A stretch of 64,000 bases of DNA from Trochalopteron elliotii (GCA_024734555.1 JANPWX010000348.1:197899-261898); one strand, 5' to 3'; positions 35,378-47,890 are shown, counted from the first letter of the stretch. The notes: generated by a model not told the origin, from the sequence alone. Numbers and translations: made by a program.

Positions 35378-36250
35378 TGACGGACAAAGACTCTCTTAAC
35401 AGTTTCAAGTTAGAAAGTGTGTTGTATTTCTCTGGGTTATGGTTTTCCCCCCCAAGGACCCCCTCAAACCTGAAGCCTGTAGAGCTTGACCCTTCATTTC
35501 TTGACCTTGTAGGCTGAGCCCCATCTTTCTTTCCTGCCAGGAGACTAAATAAGGCCCTGTTCCTCCTTATTCTTCCTCTTGCCCCCCTGGACGTCCTTCC
35601 AGAATAAAGCCTGGAAAATAGACATGGGGTAAGAGCCTCTTTTGAATCTTTTGTCTTGTCCCTGGAATATTCCTCCTAAGGACTGAGTTAGCCAAACAGC
35701 CCCGGGGCCTGCAGGGGGTGGGAATATTTCAAAAGTGTATTTTTTTTATGACGCCGGGCAGCATGCAGGGATAGCTCCCAAATACACACGGGCCATTTAC
35801 AGATGATCACAGGGTACTTTTATGTACAGGAGTACTGAATACCCAAAACACAAATGCATGTTCATAGCTCTGATACATCCCATTCCCCACTTCTTATGGT
35901 AATTAGCCAAAAAGCCATTAAGCATGCCGAGTTTGTTCTTTGAAATGGGTCGGTGGTCCTTTATTATGGGGCGGGGTCCCAAAATGATGAAGTAAGATGG
36001 GTCTTCCTCACTTTGACTTTTTAACCTTTTAGTGCTACGTGACAACTGAATCCTGTTTTTCCAGGACTGTTTGACTTATGATTGTATTGTAATCTTGGAG
36101 TCTATTGATTAGCCAGAATACATAAGCAGGCCTCACGATTTATCAGTTCCTTAAATCCGGCTTCTGTTAGTAGAGGGAAGTTTATCCATCTTACCTCAGC
36201 AATACCTAGTTTAACTGAAGTCTTTAATTCTTAAAAATTAATGTCTCTAA
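35378..36250 (-). mobile_element. Older LTR, family E, interrupted by a family D LTR
   Basis: Both sides of the family D insertion join into one LTR-like sequence on minus: a long AT-rich U3, a TACATAAAAG box near 35815, a degenerate A-rich poly(A) region near 35745, then a short U5 ending near GTCTTTGTCCGTCA. The exact ends are unsure: the left edge may be 35354 or 35378, and the right edge is near 36250. I found no matching target duplication. No internal genes are attached. Confidence 0.62.
35420..35732 (+). mobile_element. Solo LTR, family D, copy 3, nested in family E
   Basis: A 313-bp LTR running TGTTGTATTTCTCTGGG to GGAATATTTCA. The exact 6-bp target duplication AAAGTG is at 35414-35419 and 35733-35738. 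A TAAATAAG box is at about 35546 and AATAAA at 35603-35608, a spacing that suits an LTR promoter and poly(A) signal. Removing it and one copy of AAAGTG restores the continuity of the family E LTR, so D was active after E. Confidence 0.93.
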
Positions 36251-36577
36251 CCTGTCCCTAAATCTGGGGCCAGGCTGGTCCTGCCTGGGCTCCGTGTGGG
36301 GACACCCAGCTGAGGGGACACCCGGCTGAGGGGACACCTCTGTGCCCTGGCACACTCTGGGCATCAGCCCCGGCCCCTACAGCTCCACCCTACACTTGGC
36401 AGCTCTTCCCCAAGTGCTGCACTATAAACACAGCAAAGCAAAACAAACTGGCCACAGATTGCTCTTTTGCCTGAGGGTAAATAGCGTTGCTTGGCCCGTT
36501 GCCATGTGGCTGAACTCTTCCTCTTTCTCCCCCAGAGTCCTCCCCATTGCTGCAGTCAGAGTGTCTTTAGGATGACA
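36251..36577. other. Spacer with a 16-bp tandem repeat
   Basis: Unique sequence apart from nearly three copies of a 16-bp unit, GGGGACACCCAGCTGA, at about 36298-36345. Confidence 0.6.
36298..36345 (+). repeat. 16-bp tandem repeat, about 3 units
   Basis: Two near-identical 16-bp units (one A/G difference) and a partial third. Confidence 0.85.
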
Positions 36578-36713
36578 TGTCTGTTAGGGAGGTGATCCCA
36601 CCCCTCTGCTCAGTCCTGGTGAGGCCAATCTGGAGTGCTGTGTCCGAGCTCCTCAGGAGGGTCAGACCTGGAGCTCCTGGAGGGAGATATGGAGATGATG
36701 AAGAGACTGGAGC
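36578..36713 (+). mobile_element. CR1 LINE fragment (coding 3' portion)
   Basis: The sequence follows the end of the CR1 reverse-transcriptase reading frame: an AGGGAGGTGATCCCACCCCTC block, then CTCAGTCCTGGTGAGGCC and CTGGAGTGCTGTGTCC. It is cut at both ends, and a family C LTR lies 35 bp downstream. No open CR1 frame survives. Confidence 0.8.
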
Positions 36714-36748
36714 ATAATAAAAAGCTGGGGCTGATGCATTCACCTGGC

Positions 36749-37048
36749 TGTCACCCTGAATTTTGCTGCTTTCCAGTGTTTGCAGTTTGTAGTGGAGGTT
36801 CTCACGCAGCTTCATGTAAGCTATGTGGATATTTAGAACTTCTCTATTTTGTTTACATATTTCTCCTCTCAGAGGAGGAATGTGATTGATGGTGATGCTC
36901 ACCAATGAGGTCAAGAAGGTGGCGACTTGTTTAGCCAATCTTTTGCCTTCTGGCCAAAATGTATAAAAGAGTCAGAAATTAAAATAGAAGCTTTTCCTCC
37001 TTGACCTTCTGTGTCTGCCTCATCCTTCATGTGCCTGAAATTGCCACA
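36749..37048 (+). mobile_element. Solo LTR, family C, copy 4
   Basis: A 300-bp LTR running TGTCACCCTGAATTTTGC to GAAATTGCCACA. It carries TATAAAAG at 36962-36969 and ATTAAA at 36978-36983. The flanks CCTGGC and CCTCTA match only in the first three bases, so no intact target duplication is claimed. It is very similar to copy 3. Confidence 0.88.
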
Positions 37049-37054
37049 CCTCTA

Positions 37055-39699
37055 CCTATAACCAGCCAAACTCACCAAATAAAGGTGATGTATAAATCCT
37101 GCACCAGCCACACGATTGTCAGCACCATCAGTGCTGGTCTGCAGCACAGCCTGCTCTGCCTAAGGGGAGGAAACGAAGGCACAGGGGTGGGTTTGGAGCA
37201 TCACAACGACTCTTTAGGACACCATCATTTCTCCTCAAGTGTGGTTACGAGTCCTGCCCACCCCACTGTTTCACTGCTGTTTCTGAACCCCTGAAATTGC
37301 CCCTGTGACCAAAGGACTCAGCAGCTTGCCAAAACCCCCATCAGCCTCCCACGCTGCAGCCTTGCTTTGCTGGGCAGCAGAACAGAGAAATCAGGGCTAA
37401 TCCTTTTGGCAGTGGTTACCAACACCAGGCACCCGTATTTCTGCAAGCCCCTTTTTACACCCCACCTTCACCTCCCAAAATAGCACAAGGCAGAGCTGAG
37501 GGCAGGATGTACAAGCCTTTGACAATGTGTCCTTTTGAGACCTATTTTAGGGCTGGATCTGATGCTGTGCTGTGGAAAATTTGTAGGAATTTTCTGGTGC
37601 TTTCCAGGAATTCCTGGGTCTGAAAGCTCTTGTGCCCAGGATTTCCTGCAAAGCTCTGGAACCCCACAGTTCAGCAGTCTGTCATTAAAATTATTTGGGC
37701 AGAAGCTGAGAGAAAGTTATCACAGGCTCCCCCACTGCCAGCTTCTTCCCAACACTCTGATCTGTTTATGCATCACAGAGGGATTAAAAAAAGCCTAACA
37801 AAACTGATTAAATTTACGTTTGACCTTATCACATCTGTATAGGTCTGTTCATGCATCAATCAAAGGGAGAGCAAAAAAAAAAAAAACAAACCTCAATCTG
37901 TACTAACCCTTCACAAGAGCTCTGTGTCAGCCATCTGTGCATCCAGGGATGGCAGAATGATGGGAGAAGAGGAAAAACCCCACAAGCTTCGTGTGCCAGA
38001 CGCCTGCAGGGTCTGGAGGGGACATCAGGAAACTTGTGCTGGTTTGGGACCTGCCAGTTCTGATCCCCAGGCACTGAGACATCCCTGACCCTGCTCAGCT
38101 TCTTGGGCTGGGACAGCTGAGGGTGCAGGTCCTTCCCTGGAGCTCTCTGCCCCATCCCAGGAGAAATAAGGGGGGGCAACTCAGGGCCATCTGTGCTGGA
38201 AAGCACCAAGCAAGCACTGGGCCAGGGAAACCACAGCCCAGGAACCACATGGGCCAAAAGGCTGTTCCTGTCCCCTTCTCCACCTTCACACCCCTCAGCC
38301 CTGTCAGGGGACTCAGCCTTTTTATAACCCAGAATAAGCACTGGTTTGACATGAGCAATGATGGTTTTTTTTTGATATAGCAAGGGTGGGAGATTAATTA
38401 AACCCCAGAGCTTTATTCTTTTATTTGGCTCCTGCAAGTTCTGGCTGTCTAAAGGTACATTTATGTGGGTTTTAAAGTGTTTTGTGCAAATTCTATTGCT
38501 TGTGAAAGTCCCTGGATTCCCCAGCATGGAGAAGAAAGTGCTCTGTTTGTTCCCAGGGCTGTTACAAGCAGCAGAAGGTCTGGCCCAAGCTCTGGAGGGA
38601 TTCCCAAGGATTCCACTGGGATGTTCTGATATCTATTTCCATCCTTATCAATGTGCTGTGTCTACACAGAGACCAAATGAGGACCCTGGAACTCACATGC
38701 TTTTAGCCAAAGCAGTTGAAAACCTTACTGCTCCCACCTGCAGGGTCTGGGAGCTCTTTGTCAGGAGCCCTCAAAGCTGGTCAGGTACACGATGTGATGC
38801 CCTGCGTGGGAGTCACCAAGCTGTGCCTGCACCAGAGCTTCCCACTGGCTCCACTGCATCAATCAAAAAAGCCTGATTGAAATTAAAACTAAGGCCCAGG
38901 TTATGCAGCTTCAGCTGCTGCCTCAGGGATGTGACAATAATGGGAGATAACACAGTGGTGTCTGAAAAGAAGCAGAGAGGTCGTGCACAAGGCAACAGCT
39001 TTGGAGCAGAGAGATCCTTTTCGGCTCTCCCAGGGGTCCAGACCAAACTGAGCCAAACCAAATTGAGATTCCCTCACTCCCAAACCTCTGTACTTGTCAC
39101 TGGTGCCTGAAGGGACAGCCCCAGCACTGCAGAGCCCTCGGTGAGGTGTTGGCAGCCTTCCCACTCTGCCTGAATTCACCCACAGTGACTCACAGTGCCC
39201 TTGGCTAGAACCTGCATTGTGGGGGACAGGCAGGGACCTCTCCCCTTCTGACCCCACGGCGGGGAATTCCTCAACAATTCAACAGGGACTCGTGATGAAT
39301 CTGTCATTCTGCATCCCCTGGAGCAGGGCCCAAACGTGCAGCCACCTCTCCCCCAGTGCTGCTTTAAAAGCTGAGCCCGGCCCACCAAACCTCCTCGAGA
39401 CAAATGGAGAAGCAGAAACAACCCAAAAGTTCCAAGCTCCACCTAATCAAATGCTCCTGCTTCCTTCCTTTAAAAATAGATACAAATTTCCTCCCCACTT
39501 CCCAGGGCAGTTCAGAGGATTAATTAATATTGGACGCACGTTTGGGCCTGACACACTTTATGAGCAGTTAGTATTAATCAGATTGAGTTTGACCAGCTCT
39601 GGCTCTGCCTTGTCAGGCACTGTCACAGCTCAGTGCTCACTGCCAGCACTGGGTTACCTGGCAGAGCTGTGTCCAGCCCTGGACTGACCCCTGCAGCAG
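37055..39699. other. Unique non-coding sequence
   Basis: No gene or transposon recognised. A 13-base A run lies at about 37874-37886. The minus frame at 37856-38527 (223 codons) has no domain and is low-complexity at one end. Confidence 0.5.
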
Positions 39700-39860
39700 T
39701 GAAGCACTGCCCCTTTGGACCACTGCAGCATTTCCACACCACAGGATATCCACAGAACAACCTGCACCAGTGCAAGGTGTCCCTGCACACGGCAGGAGTT
39801 GGAACTGTGTGAGCTTTAAGGCCCCCTCCAACCCAAACCATTCTGGAGCTCTGGGATAAC
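39700..39860 (+). mobile_element. CR1 LINE 3' tail
   Basis: The last part, from about 39776, is the typical CR1 3' tail: CTTTAAGGCCCCCTCCAACC then CAAACCATTCTGGAGCTCTG. The coding portion is missing. The orientation is plus and the 5' limit is imprecise. Confidence 0.78.
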
Positions 39861-41529
39861 TTGGATGCCAGTAAAAGCCACTTTTCTGACTGTGAGGTCT
39901 CTGCTAAGTGGGGCCTTTGAGACTGGAGGAGCTGCTCACCAGGGTCTGCTTGTCTTGTTTACCCCTTGGGTGATGTAACACAACAGGCTCCTCTGAGAGG
40001 CAGCCCTACAACTGCTCTGCATTTTGAGGATACACTGAAGGATCCCCCCCTTTGGGACACAGGAGTGTGATCTCATGTGCCACGTGTGTGTGTGAGCAGC
40101 AAGCACTCCTGGGAGCAGCTCATTTTCCATCACATCAAACACTCCACAACAGTGCTCTGATCCCTCTGCAGTTCAGGGGGGCAGGACCAGCCCCTCTGAG
40201 GGGAATGAACTTGCCCCAAGGTCGGTGTTTGGGGTGGGAGGACCTTCACTGACTGCTGGAGGGACCTCAGTGTGATGCTTTCCCTGCAGAGGACTGATGT
40301 CATTTTATCCTGTTTTCTGTCTGAGTAAAAAAAAAAAAAAAATAAATCTTTGCTTGGCAGTTCTGTTGTACAGTTTCTATTGCTTCAAGCTAGAAATAGG
40401 AAAAAGTAAAACCATGAGAGGTGTCAGACTGGTGAGGGAGGAACTGGGACCTATTTACCCCACTTTCCCCTGCAATAAGGCAGAACAAGCTGACTTTCCC
40501 TGGCTATAGATAGACCAAGGCATGTCCTATATCCTGCCTGCAGAGCCAAGTGATGCTGGCTCAGCATTAGCCTGGCTATCCTCCAAAATTGGATTTCCAA
40601 TTAATAGCGTCGACTCATCACAGAAAAGAGGGAGCTCAGGTCTTAGTTGAAGGTCAAGGATTTGAAGTTGAAGGGGCAGATTTACACAGGACCCAACTTC
40701 CCAATCCCCTGCAGCACTCAGGGAAGGGCCAGGCCCAGCTTTTCCCCAGCTGGATGGAGCCACGAGCTGATCCCAAACCCAGCAGCTCTGCAGGGAGGGG
40801 GAGAAAAACCACAGAGATTTCCCCTCCACATTGGCAGCCACTGGGATGGAAAAGCATTTTTTACCCTCAGCCCACAAAAGGCACAAAACCCACCTGGGCT
40901 GGGGATGGAAACAGCTACAGGAGCAGCATTCAGACAATCTTAAGGAGACTCAGCTCACCCCACACCTTCCCTCCTTCCATGCTGAAGGACCAAGAGCAGC
41001 CAGGTGTCCTCAGGCTGTTCCCTGCCTGGGATGAGGCCCTTGGACAAAGTGCCACAGCACAAACATCACCTCACAGCCACCCTCTGCATCTGGAAATAAT
41101 TCCCATTCTCCTGCTTAGGCAAAGGTTCACGATGTGAGGTTGGAGGGGAGAAGAGGGAGGAGAAGATATTTTATTTATAACTGCACATTCATTTGATTAA
41201 GAGCTGTTTCTGAAAGATTTGCCTGAAACAGTATGAAGGGAAGGGGTGGGGCAGCAGGGAAAAGAAATCATGGACCACAGTTTAATCCCAGCAGAGGGTT
41301 GGGAAGGAGGGAACTCTCCACACAACCCCTTCAGAGGCAGCTGAGCTCATTCCCAGCTAAAGGAGACAGCAGCTCCTGGAAATTCTCTTTCCACACACCC
41401 TTGGAGTCTGTTCTGGACGGGGGGGTGGGTCCCAACCAGTTGGAGAAGACTTAAATTCCCAAAGAAAGGACCAAAACTCCATCTGCTGAGGCTCACCAGA
41501 CCACCCCGTCCCCGAGCAGGCTGTGGCCT
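39861..41529. other. Unique non-coding sequence
   Basis: No gene recognised. An A run lies at about 40326-40341. Open frames at 40527-41137 on both strands overlap one another and have no domain. Confidence 0.5.
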
Positions 41530-42110
41530 GGCAGGACAGTGTAATCACCTTATCAGTATTTCCCTGTCATATAAATTCACACGCACAAAAATCAATTAAC
41601 CACCAGCGTTGCTGATTATAAATCAACTATTTACATAATTAATTACTGTATTTTAATAAATGGTATGCAGGAAAGGAAGCCAGCAAAATATGGCCATTCT
41701 TTTGGTGCCATCAATTATTTGGAAGGGGAGGCAATTATACTAAATCTTTCTTCCACCTAGCTCTCATGTCAAGGGAAATTCCTCCCCTTCCTTCAGCTGA
41801 TTCAAAGCCTGGAACTGAGCCTCCAGCATCACATTGCTAAATTGCTTAAGCAGCATTTTAAATAACAAAAAGGGATATCATTTAATTTTTCTGAAACATG
41901 AAAATCAATAAGCTGTCCTTCAGCTTCCCTGAGTGATTGGCCAGGGCTGTCTCTCTGTGAGCTAATTCAATTTTCAGTCTTATTCGGAGGAGCCAAGGTT
42001 TCAAAAAATAATCAGGCTGATCTTATGGGCCTAGCTGGGATTTCAACCAGGAATTCCTTTCACTGGATTAGGTACCCTGTCTGTTTGAAAAGGAGGTGCA
42101 TTTCTGTCAT
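41530..42110. promoter_or_regulatory. Candidate conserved non-coding block
   Basis: An AT-rich stretch with repeated TAATTA and TTAAT cores (for example about 41592-41655), TTATCA and TCAATTA motifs, and no transposon signature. The contrast with the GC-richer sequence on both sides suggests constraint. This is inference only. Confidence 0.33.
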
Positions 42111-42510
42111 TATTTGGAGACAGACCCTGGTCAATAATTCTTTCTGGTATTTTTGGGTTGCAGTCCCTTGCACACACCTGTGCAGCCACGTGGGAAGCAG
42201 TGACTGGATGAGGAGCCCATTGCCTGCAAGGACAAGGGTCTCTCCAAGGTGGATTCCCAAAAAGCAGCAGTGGGGGTCTCTCCCTGGAAATTCCTGACCC
42301 CTGGGTGCTGGGGGGGAGGAGAATTCACAGTGCTGAGCACCTTTCACTAAGGGACCAGCCCAGGAGCCTGGATGGGTGGGAGCCCTGCAGGCTTGAGGAG
42401 GTTGGCCCTGGGTGGGAGGAAAACCATCAGCTGAGGGGAGGGACTGCATCCTGCCCTGCTGCATCCCCACAGGTGCTTTCCAGCAGGATACTTGGATTGC
42501 AAAGATGCCT
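42111..42510. other. Unique non-coding sequence
   Basis: GC-rich spacer with no gene recognised. The long glycine- or leucine-rich frames that run through here arise from the triplet repeat at 42511-42578. Confidence 0.55.
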
Positions 42511-42578
42511 TCTCCTCCTCCTCCTCCTCCTCCTCCTCCTCCTCCTCCTCCTCCTCCTCCTCCTCCTCCTCCTCCTCC
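42511..42578 (+). repeat. (CTC)n triplet microsatellite
   Basis: About 22 uninterrupted CTC/TCC triplets. Its purity suggests recent expansion and probable length polymorphism. The six frames give poly-Pro, poly-Leu, poly-Ser, poly-Gly, poly-Glu and poly-Arg runs, none of which belongs to a recognisable protein. Confidence 0.95.
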
Positions 42579-43996
42579 ATGCAGCTCTGTGGGTGAAGTC
42601 CCCAACCAGTGCCCATCTGCAGAGGGTTTCAGCAAAGCTTCAGTGCACTTGTCCCCTGCTGGAGGATACCAGACCATGCAGAGCTTTGCCACAGGGAGTT
42701 CATATTCAGCTGTTTTCCCTTTCAGAGGGCAGGGAGAGAGGCATTGACAGTGTTTGGAAAAGTGGTCCTCATCAAAGTGCTGATGAATTGCCTTTGGGGC
42801 CTCGGTCCTGATGCTTTTCAGCCCACTAATCCAAGGGTTTGTGTGCTTATAAATAAAGTTTGCCTAGCAATGTGGTTTTGGCAGCCCATCTCCAGGAGTG
42901 GCCAGCAGAGGATGCTTGGGGAAAGAATAAGAAACAAGTACAGCACAGAATTTTTACCTTACCAGCAAGTCAGTGAAATGAAGGCTGAGCCAGCTCTTAC
43001 ATCTAGAACATTCTTTCTAGCAGTAATGCTCCAGGATTTTTTTCTGATGTGGAACTAGCATCTGCATGCCCTTCCTCCTGTTTGAGGAGTGCATCTCCCT
43101 CCCTCTGGGGCTGGTGCAAGGGTCCAGATGTGACAGCAAGGGGGGCTGCACCAGTATCAGAGCAGGGAAGACAGAAAACAGGTCATTTCTTTACAGCAGC
43201 TGATGAGATTGAGTGGGAAATGATCACTCATTAGAGATTTCACAGGAAAATCGAGCAGAAGTATAAATCTGCTCTGCAAATCCTGACGTCAGCTCCAGCA
43301 TTAGGTCATGCAGCACAGAGGGAGATCCCTGTTCAATTCTCTGAGATTATGGGCTCATCCATCAGAGCCTCACCAGTTTCATCTCATTACAGTCATCCAC
43401 CCCAGAGCATAAAGGATGCCGTGGCCATTGCCTGGGTGACTGCCCCATTTTACAATAAACTGGGATAGAAGGGGAAGTTCTGCTGAAGGGCAGAAGCTGA
43501 GAACAGACAAATGGTCACCCACTTCTTCCTGCTTTACCCCCTGGGAGATTTCTCCCTCCACACACACACACACACAGAGGTCTGTGTGTTTTCCAGAGTG
43601 TGTGTTTACACGGAGCTCAGTCATAACAGAGCAAATTGGAACATCCACTGAACCACCATAAACAACACTCGGTTTGAAACATTTTCTCCATCTTTCAAGA
43701 TTATTGCAGCATCTGTTGATGACATTAAGTTGTAAGTGTGCTGTCTCCATGGAGACTGCAGAGTCTCCCTGGGTTTCCAGTTCCTGTGTGTGGCTTCAGC
43801 TGCAAACAGAGTCACCCAGTGAGTCAATCCCTGTCCCGTGGCAGGAAAGGGAAGGATGTCACCAGGCTGATTGTTGGACATGCTGGATGATGAAGCTGGA
43901 TTTACTCTTTCTTAAAGGGACATTGGTGTGGAGGCAGCACCTCAAATGGGGATTTGTGTGAGGTTTTGTTACACGACACTCCTGAAAAGCAGTAGA
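42579..43996. other. Unique non-coding sequence
   Basis: No gene or transposon recognised. A short CA run lies at about 43558-43576. Confidence 0.5.
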
Positions 43997-44071
43997 CTTC
44001 CTTCCTTCCTTCCTTCCTTCCTTCCTTCCTTCCTTCCTTCCTTCCTTCCTTCCTTCCTTCCTTCCTTCCTT
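43997..44071 (+). repeat. (CTTC)n tetranucleotide microsatellite
   Basis: About 18-19 perfect CTTC units, likely to vary in length. Confidence 0.95.
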
Positions 44072-45296
44072 CTCTCCATTCATCCATGGGGAAGCTCTCC
44101 CCATGAATTTGCACAATAACCACGAAATAACCAGAAACTCTCTTGTGAAACAAGCAGCAACAGATAAAAGCCACTCTTCAAGGGGAAAAAGACTGCAGTT
44201 GAAATCCCTTTTGCTTTTAATCAACTTGAGGGCCCCTCACAAGAAAGGTGAGGAGAGTATTTTTTGTAATGGATCAGGGCTGAATTCAAGAGCATTCAGC
44301 CAGCACACAAAGTGACACCAGTAATGAGGAAGCTCAGTTAATTTGGCTCACAGACTTCATTCTGTCAAATGATTGGAAGCCCTGGAATTCTGTCTTTTAA
44401 CTGTGCATTTGCTTTTAGTTCTTGTAAAGGGAAAAAACTCCCATCATAATATTTGAGTTCAAATCCTACAGGAGGCAAATTAGGCACCAAAGCAATCAAT
44501 GACAAGAAATGAACCACCTCTTATTGCAGATGCATTATAAATAAAAAAAACCCCAAAGAATCTCTCTTTTTTTTTTTCCTGTTCTCCCAAGCTAAGAATT
44601 CAAGAGAAGCTGACCAGACTTCACAGCCTTTGCACAGAGAGGCTTGATTCAAGAGGCTTCCTGCAAGAACAGGAGAATTTGTGCTGATGAAGGAGGAACA
44701 CCATGTGCAGGACCCTGGTTCCTCCCCATAATCACATTTCCAGCCAGTGATGATAATTTTTCCCTTCTTCTTTCCATTCTGCACAGACCTTTCTCTGCAC
44801 CATCCACCTGCAGCCCCTGCATGAATTGGAAAATTCTCCTCTCAGAACCACCCCTGCCTGAGAGAAGCCCCTGCTCCAGGAGCACTCCCACTGCTCACCC
44901 CCAGCTGCTGCAGCTCTCTTCTGCTTGGTGCTGTGGCAGGGAGAGGCTGCAGAGGGTGGAAGCTGCATCAGGGGCTCTGCCTCACTGGCAATCCTACCTT
45001 GGAAAAATCCAGCTCTGCCCCCAAATGCAGGTGGAGGAAGTGAACTCACTCTGTATCCTCAGCTGAAGTCTCACCATTCCCCTTTCCAACCCTCCATATG
45101 GCCACAGCACCTGTCCTGATCTTCCCTTTCCCAGAGAATGGGCCACTCCTCACTCCCCTTCCTATTCTCAGGGGAGAGGGAGGCACAGAGGTGCTGCCCA
45201 GCCTTGGGTGGGGCAGCCAGATGTGCCCCTGCCCTGCATCCTTTCCATTTCCAGCAGCCACGGGATCCCTCAGGCTGAGACCTCCTGCCCTGGAAC
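44072..45296. other. Unique non-coding sequence
   Basis: No gene or transposon recognised. Open frames are short and overlapping. Confidence 0.5.
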
Positions 45297-45302
45297 CCTG
45301 TG

Positions 45303-46041
45303 TGTAGGAGCATCCCAGGACAGCAGGGAGAGGGAACTCTGCAGAGCTGAGACATTCTAGAACACGTGGGTTTATTGCAAGGGTGGTGGGTAAAAAGGGC
45401 CTTTTGCCTTCAGCCACCAGCCTGGGCTGAGGGGAAGTCCCAAAGAGAGAGAGAGAGAGAGAACAAGAGGGTGAGAGGTAAGAGAGGAGGGAGCAGGAGA
45501 GCCAGAGAGAGGTGGCAGGGTCAGAGCACAGGGGAAAGAGCCAAGAGAGGGGGTGCAAAGAGAGAAGGGAGCAAGAGAGCAAGAGAGCAAGAGAGCAAGA
45601 GAGAGACAGAGAGACAGAGAGCCAGAGAGATCGAGGTCCTTGTTACAATCCATTATATCTCCTTTTGTGTTGAATATTCCAATTTACACTAACCAAACAG
45701 TCCAAGACACAAAATCCTATAGAATCTACATACAGCCTATAAGAACTACTACATTACCATCCTGTGTTATCTTTTAAACTCTAAAAACTACTCTTTAGAC
45801 TTTTCTCTTTTGCTACATTGACCTTTGGGTCCCTCAGCCAGCAGAAGAGTATTGTTCAATCCAAAGGGATTCTCCTTCAGCTGGCTGGGCTGTTGTTTTC
45901 AGGTTATATAGTAACTAAGGCTGGGTATCCTACAACTCAAAGCAAGCTTTCATTTCTATTTCCATTATAGGTTTCATATTTTCAGAATCTTTTGCTAAGC
46001 AATCATATTTATAAGGTTTCCCTGATTAATCTTCCCCAACA
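45303..46041 (-). mobile_element. Solo LTR, family A, copy 4
   Basis: A 739-bp LTR on minus, running TGTTGGGGAAGATTAATC to GGATGCTCCTACA. CTGTG flanks both ends (45298-45302 and 46042-46046); the sixth base does not match, so the original 6-bp duplication has one changed base or the end is off by one. The extra length relative to copy 1 lies in the purine-rich region at about 45440-45630, where GAGAGCAA repeats have expanded. Confidence 0.88.
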
Positions 46042-46046
46042 CTGTG

Positions 46047-47350
46047 AGTGCCAGGTGTGGAGCCACAGCAGCTCTCTGTGCTCCCCCTCTCTCACACCCT
46101 GACACTTCCCTTCCCCAAAACACCACCACAGCTTGAACGAGGGGCCCTGCAAGGGGCACTGAACCTCCCTGTGCTCACAGGCTGTGCACAAGCAGAGCAA
46201 ACCCTGGGGATGATTGAGTGTGGCATCCCAAAAGGAGGGGAGGCAACACAAATAAACAAAACTGCTCTGCTCAAAATGAAAGAGCTGCTGGATTTAATGT
46301 GACAGGGCCTGGGATGCTTCATTTGACACAGACTGGCAGCAGTCTGGTGATTGGCAAGAGCTGGGGATAATGGTTCTCTGGACTGTCAGAACAGAGCAGG
46401 ATCATCTGCACGGCAGCCCCGAGCTAAGTGTGGGATCTGCTGGGCTGAGCTCACAAATGGGATGAGCTCAGTGGCTCAGGAATGTCCAGTGCCAGGCTCT
46501 GGGGGAGGCAGCCTGCAGGATCCAGGCTCACACACACACACCTGCCTCAGCTCTTGGGCACTGGGGGCTGTTCACACTCCCAGGACACTCAGAACTGCAA
46601 GACTTGTTGCTTCACGTGTTGCTCCACGAACAGAAAACCTTGAAGGAGGCAAGAAGGAGAAAATTGAACTGAACAGCCCTCAGTAGTACACTGCAGAGCA
46701 CTGCAGAGTTCTTCTGCTCGTGCACAGGCAGCCCTGAAGTGCAACACCACTCTTATTCCAGGACCTGTCACCAGCAGCTGAGTGAATCTCCAGCCTGTGT
46801 GCCCAGAAAGGTCCTGGAGAAAGGTGGAGGCTCCAGCACTGCACACAGAGCCAGTCCAGGCTTCTTCAGTGCTGGAGGAAGGATTAAAAACTATTTTTAG
46901 AACAGGAGCAAAAGAAAAGAGCTGAGGGAATTCCCAAACATGGGCTCTCTTGGACACTACCACCACCACTGGCAAAAGTCTTAAATACACCATGAGCTGT
47001 GCCTTTCTACAAAAGAGGAGAGCAGGAGCTCCTCTCCAAAGACAAATCTTCCCCCAAAGGCCTCTGTTCAAACCTAACAATACCCCAAAGATCTTAGAAG
47101 ACTTGGAGGCAGGTCACAGATTTCTCTGGCAATAACAGATTTGCTGCCTTCTAAAACACTTCACTATCAGAAGGCTGCAAATAGCTCCAATTGCTATAAA
47201 AAATTCCCACCCTTGCAGAGTTCTGGAGTGCAGTGCAGTGCTGGGGCTGTTACACCAAGGCTGAAAGGCTTCCAAAGGGGGGTGGGGGGGGCAAACACAT
47301 ATTTAGTGATTTGTGTGGATTGTATCAGCAACAACACAGCCAGCAGGAGC
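46047..47350. other. Unique non-coding sequence
   Basis: No gene recognised. Two long G runs lie at 47277-47291. Open frames show no domain. Confidence 0.5.
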
Positions 47351-47890
47351 TGGGAGAGGATCAAATCCCTGTGCTGGGCACTGGTGGAGCTGTACCTCAA
47401 AATCTGGGGTCAGTTTTGGGCCCCTCACTCCAGGAAAGACCTTGAGGGACTGGAGCGTGTCCAGGAAAAGAAACAGAGCTGGGGAAGGGGTTGGAGCACC
47501 AGGAGAGGCTGAGGGAGCTGGGAAAGGGGCTCAGAAGGAGAAAAGGAGGCTCAGGGGGGACATTGTGGCTCTGCACAACTCCCTGACAGGAGGGGACAGC
47601 TGGGGGGAGGTCGGGCTCTGGGAACAGGGGACAGGGACAGGAGGAGAGGGAACAGCCTCAGGCTGGGCCAGGGGAGGTTTACACTGAATATTAGGGAAAA
47701 TTTCTTCACCAAAATGGTCTCCAGCCCTGACACAGGCTGCCCAAGCACTGGTAAAGTCACCATCCTCAGATGGATTTAAAAGATGTGCAGGTGTGACCCT
47801 TGGGGACATGGGCTAGGGCTGGCCTTGGGGAACAGTTGATGTGATGATCTTGGGGACCTTTTCCAACCTAAACAAGTCTGTGGTTCCACT
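47351..47890 (+). mobile_element. CR1 LINE 3' part, longest copy in the window
   Basis: About 540 bp covering the decayed C-terminal end of the CR1 reverse-transcriptase frame and the 3' untranslated tail. A short piece of the frame still reads RLRGDIVALHNSLTGG near 47541-47590, which fits the end of CR1 ORF2. The tail includes a block near TGATGATCTTGGGGACC and ends at about GTCTGTGGTTCC. It is 5'-truncated, and frameshifts prevent a continuous product. Confidence 0.88.

Noticed and set aside
35797..36045. 82-codon minus frame considered as a retroviral gene piece
   Set aside because: It lies in the U3 of LTR E, and nothing in it resembles gag, pol or env.
37856..38527. 223-codon minus frame
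   Set aside because: No recognisable domain, ends in poly-Phe from an A run, and overlaps plus-strand frames of similar quality.
42060..42811. Frames of 168-210 codons with poly-Gly, poly-Leu or poly-Pro
   Set aside because: Created by the CTC triplet run at 42511-42578; the flanking parts match no family and stay open on both strands.
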